From Burkholderiales bacterium (GTDB lineage Bacteria; Pseudomonadota; Gammaproteobacteria; Burkholderiales; SG8-41), in NCBI GenBank assembly GCA_019746155.1, contig JAIESJ010000262.1:1-18638 (forward strand): DNA of 18,638 bases. The letters are read 5' to 3'. The position numbers were made by a program, and so were the translations under genes. Below the pieces are notes generated by a model, which saw only the letters and a program-made list of their open reading frames with translations, had not been told where the DNA came from and made no database searches. This document shows, piece by piece, positions 13,773 to 18,638 of this stretch. The first letter of the stretch is position 1, and every line of letters starts with the position of its first letter.

Positions 13773-14702
13773 TCAAGCCGTCTCTGCCGCCGCTTTTTTC
13801 TCGGGCTTGACCAGATCCTCGCGCGACACGCCGAGCCACATCACGATCGGGCTTGCCACCAGCACCGATGAATAGATGCCGAAGAGAATGCCGATGGTGA
13901 GCGCAAGCGCAAAGTAGTGCAGGGTCTCGCCGCCGAAAATCAGCATCGAGCTCACCATGAGCTGCGTCGAACCGTGGGTGATGATGGTGCGCGACATGGT
14001 GCGGGTGATCGCGTTGTCGATGATTTGCGGCACACTGGCCTTGCGCATCTTCCGGAAATTCTCGCGCACCCGGTCGAACACCACCACCGACTCGTTGACC
14101 GAGTAACCGAGAATGGCGAGCACGGCGGCGAGCACCGATAACGAGAACTCCCACTGGAAAATCGAGAAGAAACCGAGAATGATCACCACGTCGTGCAGGT
14201 TGGCGATGATCGCGGCAACGCCGAACTTCCACTCGAAACGAAACCACAGATAGAAAACAATGCCGATGGACACGAACAGCAGCGCCAGCGCGCCATTTTC
14301 CACCAGTTCGCGGCCGACCTGGGGCCCCACGAATTCGACGCGGCGCACCTCGGCTGTGCTGTCGTCTTTCCTGAGCTCCTGCATCACGGTTTCCGACAGC
14401 TTGGCGCTGGTCACGCCCGGTTTGACCGGCATACGGATCAATACGTCACGCGCAGTGCCGAAATTCTGCACGCTCGCCTCTGCAAGTCCGAGCTTCTCCA
14501 TCGTCGCACGGATATTGTGCAGACTGGCAGGCTGCGAATAGGACACCTCCATCACCGTGCCGCCGGTGAAGTCAACGCCGAAGTTGAGCCCTTTGGTGGC
14601 CAGCGAAATCACCGCGACCAGGAACGTGACGATCGAGATCACGTTGAAGATCAGCGCATAGCGCATGAACGGGATGTCGCGCTTTATTCTGAAGAATTCC
14701 AT
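13773..14702 (-). CDS. secF: Protein translocase subunit SecF
   Basis: SecF and SecD form the membrane complex that uses the proton gradient to help pull proteins through SecYEG. The 309-residue product has the N-terminal membrane helix, the conserved FGVDFTGGT (residues 41-49), a periplasmic domain, and five further helices. The conserved helix blocks LGYSVNESVVVFDRVREN and RTMSRTIITHGSTQL are clear. The length is normal. The ATG at 14702 fits the family start MEFFRIKRDIPFM; the ribosome-binding site is weak. It lies 85 bp after secD, and the gap is filled by a heptamer repeat. dedA follows 12 bp downstream. Confidence 0.97.
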   Translation of the reverse strand: MEFFRIKRDIPFMRYALIFNVISIVTFLVAVISLATKGLNFGVDFTGGTVMEVSYSQPASLHNIRATMEKLGLAEASVQNFGTARDVLIRMPVKPGVTSAKLSETVMQELRKDDSTAEVRRVEFVGPQVGRELVENGALALLFVSIGIVFYLWFRFEWKFGVAAIIANLHDVVIILGFFSIFQWEFSLSVLAAVLAILGYSVNESVVVFDRVRENFRKMRKASVPQIIDNAITRTMSRTIITHGSTQLMVSSMLIFGGETLHYFALALTIGILFGIYSSVLVASPIVMWLGVSREDLVKPEKKAAAETA

Positions 14703-14712
14703 ATCTAAACCC

Positions 14713-14791
14713 GTGAATGGTGAACGGTGAACGGTGAATGGCTGAAAGCGGCCTTCGATTTACGATTTACGATTTACCATTTACGATTCAC
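14713..14791. repeat. Heptamer array with inverted arm between secD and secF
   Basis: Four units of GTGAAYG lie at 14713-14740, and five units of CGATTTA type at 14756-14790. The arms 14713-14741 and 14763-14791 are reverse complements at 21 of 29 positions. Read on the minus strand, the second block is a run of TRA-N4 heptamers. Its first TGA is the secD stop codon itself (14790-14788). It has the same design as the array after lutB. Confidence 0.85.
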
Positions 14792-16674
14792 GCTTTTTCC
14801 GCGCCCGGCCGCCACACCTGGCCGATCGAGATGCTGTCCAGCCGGCGGCGGCTGCCGTAGTAGAGATTGACGATACCGCGTGAGACCACCACCGCGCTGT
14901 AAATCGAAGTCAGGATGCCCAGGCACAGCACCACCGCAAAACCCTTGACCGGGCCGGAACCGAAAGCGAACAGCGCCAGTCCCGCAATCAGTGTCGTGAT
15001 GTTGGAGTCGAGAATCGTGCCCCACGCGCGGTCGTAGCCGGCGTGGATCGCCGCCTGCGGTGTGTTGCCGTTCCTCAGCTCCTCCCGGATGCGCTCGTTG
15101 ATCAGCACGTTGGCGTCGATCGCCATGCCTATCGTCAGCGCGATGCCGGCCATGCCGGGCAGGGTCAGTGTCGCCTGCAGCATCGACAGCAGAGCGACCA
15201 GGAACAGCACGTTGGCGGCAAGCGCCACGACGGAGAATACGCCGAACAGCAGATAATAAGCGATCATGAACACGGTGATCGCCGCAAAACCGTACCAGGT
15301 CGAATGGAAACCGATACGGATGTTCTCGGCGCCGAGAGAGGGACCTACCGTGCGCTCCTCGATGATGTCCATCGGCGCCGCCAGCGCCCCGGCGCGCAGC
15401 AGAAGAGACAGATCCTTGGTTTCCTCGGTGCTCCTGAAGCCGGTGATCTGGAAGCGCGCGCCCAGTTCGGACTGGATGACCGGCGCCGTCAGCACCTCGG
15501 GCTTGCCGCGGTCGATGAGCAGGATTGCCATGCGGCGCTTGACGGCTTCGCGCGTGACCTGCTGGAAAATGCGCGCGCCCTGGCCGTCGAGCGTGACGCT
15601 GACGATGGGTCTGTGGTCCTGGGAATCGAACCCCGGAGACGCGTCCGTGAGACGGTCGCCGGTGATGACGATCTGCTTGCTCAGCAGCAGCGGTTCTTTG
15701 CCGCCTTCGCGCTGCACATAAAAGAGTTCGGTGCCAAACGGGACCTGGCCATTTATCGCCTGCTCGATTTTCTGGGGATCGTAGTTCTTCGCCGAAGGGT
15801 CGCCGGCATGCGCCTCGACCATGCGCACTTCCAGCGTCGCGGTGCGTCCGAGGATATCCTTGGCCTTGGCGGTGTCCTGCACGCCGGGCAGCTGCACCAC
15901 CACGCGCTCCGTGCCCTGCTGCTGGATGATGGGCTCGGCCACGCCCAGCTCGTTGACGCGGTTCCTCAGGGTGGTGATGTTCTGCTCCAGCGCGAACTTC
16001 TTGGTCTGGTTCTGCGCCTCGGGCCTGAGCGCCGCGGTGATGCGGTACTCGCCGGCTTCGTCCTGGGTCTTGAACTCGAGATCAGGCATGTTCTTCCCGA
16101 TCTCGGCGAGCCCCTTGTCGCGCATTTCGCGATCGCGGAAGCGCACGACGATGTTCTGGCCGTCGCGGGTCACGCCGCCGTACTGGATGCGCTTGTCGCG
16201 CAGCGCAGTGCGAATGTCGCCGGCGAGCGAGTCGATTTTCTTGGCAAGCGCCGCCTTCATGTCGACCTGCAGCAGAAAATGCACCCCGCCGCGCAGATCG
16301 AGCCCGAGATACATCGGCAGCGCACCGATCGCGGTGAGCCAGCGCGGGCTGTTGGACAGCAGATTCAGCGCCACCACGTAGTCCTCGCCGAGCTGCGATT
16401 GCAGCAGGTCCTTGGCCTTGATCTGGGTATCGGTGTCGCGGAAGCGCGCCCTGACGCTGGCCTGGTCGAGGAAGATGCCGTCGGGTACGAGATCGCCTTT
16501 CTTGAGCGCATCCTCGACCCGGCCCATCAATGCGGTATCGGCCTTGAGCCCGTGTTTGAGCGGCGACACCTGCACCGCAGGCGCTTCGCCGTAAAAATTG
16601 GGCAGGGTATAGATGAACCCCACCACCAGCGAGGCGGCAATAAAAATGTTTTTCCAGAGCGGGTAGCGATTCAT
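14788..16674 (-). CDS. secD: Protein translocase subunit SecD
   Basis: SecD is the larger subunit of the SecDF complex, which supports late steps of export through SecYEG. The 628-residue product has an N-terminal helix (about 8-26), a large periplasmic P1 region that starts with the conserved LGLDLRGGVHFLLQVD (from about 123), and a C-terminal bundle of five helices with GMAIDANVLINERIREE. The ATG at 16674 is chosen over an in-frame ATG at 16731, because MNRYPLWKN aligns with the start of E. coli SecD and the upstream 19 residues come from the repeat-filled gap. No ribosome-binding site is evident. yajC is 93 bp upstream and secF 85 bp downstream, the usual order. Its stop codon is also the first unit of a heptamer array. 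Confidence 0.97.
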   Translation of the reverse strand: MNRYPLWKNIFIAASLVVGFIYTLPNFYGEAPAVQVSPLKHGLKADTALMGRVEDALKKGDLVPDGIFLDQASVRARFRDTDTQIKAKDLLQSQLGEDYVVALNLLSNSPRWLTAIGALPMYLGLDLRGGVHFLLQVDMKAALAKKIDSLAGDIRTALRDKRIQYGGVTRDGQNIVVRFRDREMRDKGLAEIGKNMPDLEFKTQDEAGEYRITAALRPEAQNQTKKFALEQNITTLRNRVNELGVAEPIIQQQGTERVVVQLPGVQDTAKAKDILGRTATLEVRMVEAHAGDPSAKNYDPQKIEQAINGQVPFGTELFYVQREGGKEPLLLSKQIVITGDRLTDASPGFDSQDHRPIVSVTLDGQGARIFQQVTREAVKRRMAILLIDRGKPEVLTAPVIQSELGARFQITGFRSTEETKDLSLLLRAGALAAPMDIIEERTVGPSLGAENIRIGFHSTWYGFAAITVFMIAYYLLFGVFSVVALAANVLFLVALLSMLQATLTLPGMAGIALTIGMAIDANVLINERIREELRNGNTPQAAIHAGYDRAWGTILDSNITTLIAGLALFAFGSGPVKGFAVVLCLGILTSIYSAVVVSRGIVNLYYGSRRRLDSISIGQVWRPGAEKA

Positions 16675-16684
16675 TGGCTGGCGC

Positions 16685-16771
16685 GTGACGGGTGGTATGA
16701 GTGACGTGTAATGAGAAAAGGGCAGTCGCAATGGAGTCTACCCATTACCCCTCTCACCTATTACCCGTCAC
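16685..16771. repeat. Inverted heptamer-like repeat between yajC and secD
   Basis: Arms at 16685-16715 and 16741-16771 are reverse complements at 23 of 31 positions, including the exact element GTGACGGGT. Read on the minus strand, the arm next to yajC consists of irregular heptamers that mostly begin with TGA, TAA or TAG, and the first TGA is the yajC stop codon (16770-16768). It is more degenerate than the arrays after lutB and secD but has the same design. Confidence 0.7.
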
Positions 16772-17094
16772 TCGATGTTCTTGATGGTGCCCTTGGGCAG
16801 CAGCGCCTGAACCGCCGAGCGCTGCACCTGGATTTCGACATTGTTTGCGATATCGAGCGTCACATAGTTTTCGTTCAGCTTGCTGATACGCCCCAGTATG
16901 CCGCCCGCCGTGATTATTTCGTCGCCTTTCTGCAGGGCGTCGATCATCGCCTTGTGCTCCTTGGCGCGCTTCATCTGCGGGCGGATCATCAGGAAATAAA
17001 GCACCACAAACATCAGCACGATCAAAAGCATGCTCTCGATGCCACCCCCCTGGGCGCCACCGGCGGCTTGCGCCCACGCTGGACTGATTAGCAT
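16768..17094 (-). CDS. yajC: Sec translocon accessory protein YajC
   Basis: YajC is a small inner-membrane protein that associates with SecD and SecF. The 108-residue product has one membrane helix (about residues 22-38, MLLIVLMFVVLYFLMIRPQ), followed by the cytoplasmic family block QMKRAKEHKAMIDALQKGD, then GDEIITAGGILGRI. Length and layout are normal. The ATG at 17094 has GGAGG 7 bases upstream on the minus strand, one of the strongest ribosome-binding sites here. It lies 60 bp after tgt and 93 bp before secD, the order tgt-yajC-secD-secF that is conserved in many proteobacteria. Confidence 0.96.
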   Translation of the reverse strand: MLISPAWAQAAGGAQGGGIESMLLIVLMFVVLYFLMIRPQMKRAKEHKAMIDALQKGDEIITAGGILGRISKLNENYVTLDIANNVEIQVQRSAVQALLPKGTIKNIE

Positions 17095-17154
17095 GAATAT
17101 TCCTCCGTTGGTATGAATCAGGCAGGGCGCACAGCCCTTAAAAAGCTTTGTATT

Positions 17155-18258
17155 TTAACACGATTCTTTCTGTGCTTGCTTAAATTCGGCAACATAATCC
17201 GCCAACCGCCGCTCCGTGATGGCCTGTCGCAAGTCGCGCATCAGTTCCTGGTAATAATGCAGGTTATGCAGGGTATTGAGCCGGGCGCCGAGAATTTCGT
17301 TCACGCGTTGCAGATGATGCAGGTAGGCGCGCGTGAAATTGCGACAGGTATAGCAGGCGCAGCGCTCGTCGAGCGGCCGCACTTGATCGCGGTATTGCGC
17401 GTTTCTCAGCCTGATCACGCCGTGGCGCGTGAACACCCAGCCGTTGCGGGCGTTGCGCGTCGGCAGCACGCAGTCGAACATGTCGATGCCGGCGGCCACC
17501 GCCTCGACGATGTCGGGCGGCGTACCGACTCCCATCAGATAGCGCGGCTTGCCGGCAGGCAGCCGTGGCGCGGTATGCTCCAGAATACGCTTCATCTCGC
17601 GCTTGGTTTCGCCCACCGACAGCCCACCGATCGCATAACCATCGAAGCCGATGCGCACGAGTTCCGCCAGAGACTCGTCGCGCAGCGCTTCGTACATGCC
17701 GCCCTGGACAATGCCGAACAGGGCATTCGCGTTGCCGTGATGCGCCAGCCTGGAACGCTCGGCCCAGCGCAAGCTGAGACGCATCGAGTCGCGTGCCTGC
17801 TCCAGGGTCGCCGGATACGGCGTGCACTCGTCGAACACCATCACGATGTCCGAATCGAGCACGCGCTGGATACGCATTGACTCTTCGGGAGAAAGAAAAC
17901 ACGGATCGCCGTTGACCGGCGACCGGAACTTGACACCCTCCTCCGTGATTCTGCGCAGCGCGCCCAGGCTGAACACCTGGAAGCCCCCGGAATCGGTGAG
18001 GATGGGACCGCTCCAGCCCATGAAGCGGTGCAGCCCCCCGTGCGCGGCGATGACGTCGAGCCCGGGCCGCAGCCACAGGTGAAAAGTGTTGCCGAGCACG
18101 ATCTGCGCACCGGTTTCGACGAGTTCCGCGGGACTCATCGCCTTCACCGTGCCGTAGGTGCCGACCGGCATGAACGCCGGCGTCTCGACCTCGCCATGGG
18201 CGAGCTGCAGACGCCCTCGGCGCGCCTGTCCGTCCTGCCGCAATAGGTGGAATTCCAT
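17155..18258 (-). CDS. tgt: tRNA-guanine transglycosylase Tgt
   Basis: Tgt exchanges guanine 34 for the queuine precursor preQ1 in tRNAs for Asp, Asn, His and Tyr. The 367-residue product matches bacterial Tgt throughout. The active-site aspartates are D89 in LTDSGGFQVFS and D262 in MFDCVLPTRNARNG. The zinc ligands are C300, C302 and C305 in CACYTC, with H331. The start ATG at 18258 begins MEFHLLRQDG, the family N-terminus. The upstream thioesterase gene ends only 3 bp before this start, so translation may be coupled. yajC, secD and secF follow on the same strand. Confidence 0.97.
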   Translation of the reverse strand: MEFHLLRQDGQARRGRLQLAHGEVETPAFMPVGTYGTVKAMSPAELVETGAQIVLGNTFHLWLRPGLDVIAAHGGLHRFMGWSGPILTDSGGFQVFSLGALRRITEEGVKFRSPVNGDPCFLSPEESMRIQRVLDSDIVMVFDECTPYPATLEQARDSMRLSLRWAERSRLAHHGNANALFGIVQGGMYEALRDESLAELVRIGFDGYAIGGLSVGETKREMKRILEHTAPRLPAGKPRYLMGVGTPPDIVEAVAAGIDMFDCVLPTRNARNGWVFTRHGVIRLRNAQYRDQVRPLDERCACYTCRNFTRAYLHHLQRVNEILGARLNTLHNLHYYQELMRDLRQAITERRLADYVAEFKQAQKESC

Positions 18259-18261
18259 GCG

Positions 18262-18638
18262 TCAGCCGGGCTGAGGCGGCCGCAGGGTCTCGAGTGCCGC
18301 ACGCATGGCGGCGGGCATCGGGACCGGTCGATGCGTGTCGCGGTCACAGGCGACGTGCACGAAATGGCCCTGCGCCGCGGCAAGGGTTTCATCGTTGCGA
18401 AACACCCCGATCTCGAAGCGCACGCTGCTGGCTCCAAGATGCGCCACACGCAATCCGCACTGCACGGTATCGGGAAAGGAAATCGGGCTGAAGTACCGGC
18501 AGCCGGTCTCGGCCACCAGACACACCACCGGGCTGTCGCGCGGGTCGAGCACGCCCTGGCGAATCAGGTACTCATTCACCGCAGTGTCGAAAAACGAGTA
18601 ATAAACGACGTTGTTGACGTGGTTGTAAAGATCGTTGT
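18262..18638 (-). CDS. 4HBT hot-dog thioesterase, 5' end outside the window
   Basis: This is the C-terminal part of an acyl-CoA thioesterase of the 4-hydroxybenzoyl-CoA thioesterase type. The open frame continues to the window edge and includes NDLYNHVNNVVYYSFFD, the family's N-terminal helix motif (xxxNHVNNxxY), which shows the real start lies beyond 18638. An internal GTG at 18579 is not the start. Later blocks such as GASSVRFEIGVFRND and HFVHVACDRDTHRPVPMP also fit the fold. Its stop is 3 bp from the tgt start. The substrate is unknown, and assignment to a named enzyme such as YbgC or FadM is not justified. Confidence 0.88.
   Translation of the reverse strand, partial: NDLYNHVNNVVYYSFFDTAVNEYLIRQGVLDPRDSPVVCLVAETGCRYFSPISFPDTVQCGLRVAHLGASSVRFEIGVFRNDETLAAAQGHFVHVACDRDTHRPVPMPAAMRAALETLRPPQPG

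Noticed and set aside
15043..16704. A 553-codon plus-strand open frame antisense to secD
   Set aside because: Same effect: no recognisable motif, composition typical of a shadow frame, and SecD on the other strand is unmistakable.

Overview
This window looks like chromosomal DNA from a betaproteobacterium. It is high-GC, and it carries a small DUF3567-type gene (a family I know from Betaproteobacteria), an orphan Bug/TctC-type periplasmic receptor, and purB, cnoX, greB, dedA and secDF-yajC-tgt genes that resemble their proteobacterial counterparts closely. No tRNA, rRNA, CRISPR array, insertion sequence or phage gene was seen. Genus cannot be read from the sequence.

Layout. Positions 1-5301 hold a minus-strand cluster transcribed aceE-type 2-oxoacid dehydrogenase E1, then lutA, lutB, and a gene that is cut by the left edge. 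A divergent Lrp/AsnC-family regulator (5615-6097, +) shares a 313-bp control region with aceE; this region is rich in inverted repeats. greB (6187-6735, -) converges on the regulator. An IclR-type regulator (6872-7636, +) and a Bug-type solute receptor (7843-8811, +) follow. Next come a DUF3567 protein (8922-9155, -) and a DMT/EamA exporter (9355-10260, -), then purB (10543-11916, +) and the thioredoxin-TPR chaperone cnoX (12152-13006, +). The right third is a minus-strand run transcribed 4HBT thioesterase (cut by the right edge), tgt, yajC, secD, secF and dedA.

How the genes work together. LutA and LutB are iron-sulfur parts of the L-lactate to pyruvate oxidation complex. The E1 would convert pyruvate (or another 2-oxoacid) toward acyl-CoA, so the left cluster looks like a lactate/2-oxoacid oxidation unit controlled by the divergent Lrp-type regulator. 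The divergent E1/Lrp pairing also recalls the Pseudomonas putida mdeB/mdeR locus. YajC, SecD and SecF are accessory subunits of the Sec translocon; DedA follows SecF by 12 bp. Tgt makes the queuosine modification of tRNA.

Most unusual signals. (1) Arrays of 7-bp units sit at the ends of lutB, secD and yajC. Read in the direction of the gene, each array consists of units beginning TGA or TAA and starts at, or directly after, the gene's own stop codon; each has an inverted partner a short distance downstream. A related CACAGAG-type hairpin overlaps the lutA stop. (2) aceE carries an in-frame insertion of about 18 codons associated with two perfect DNA hairpins. (3) The aceE leader can form a 10-bp stem that would hide its ribosome-binding site.
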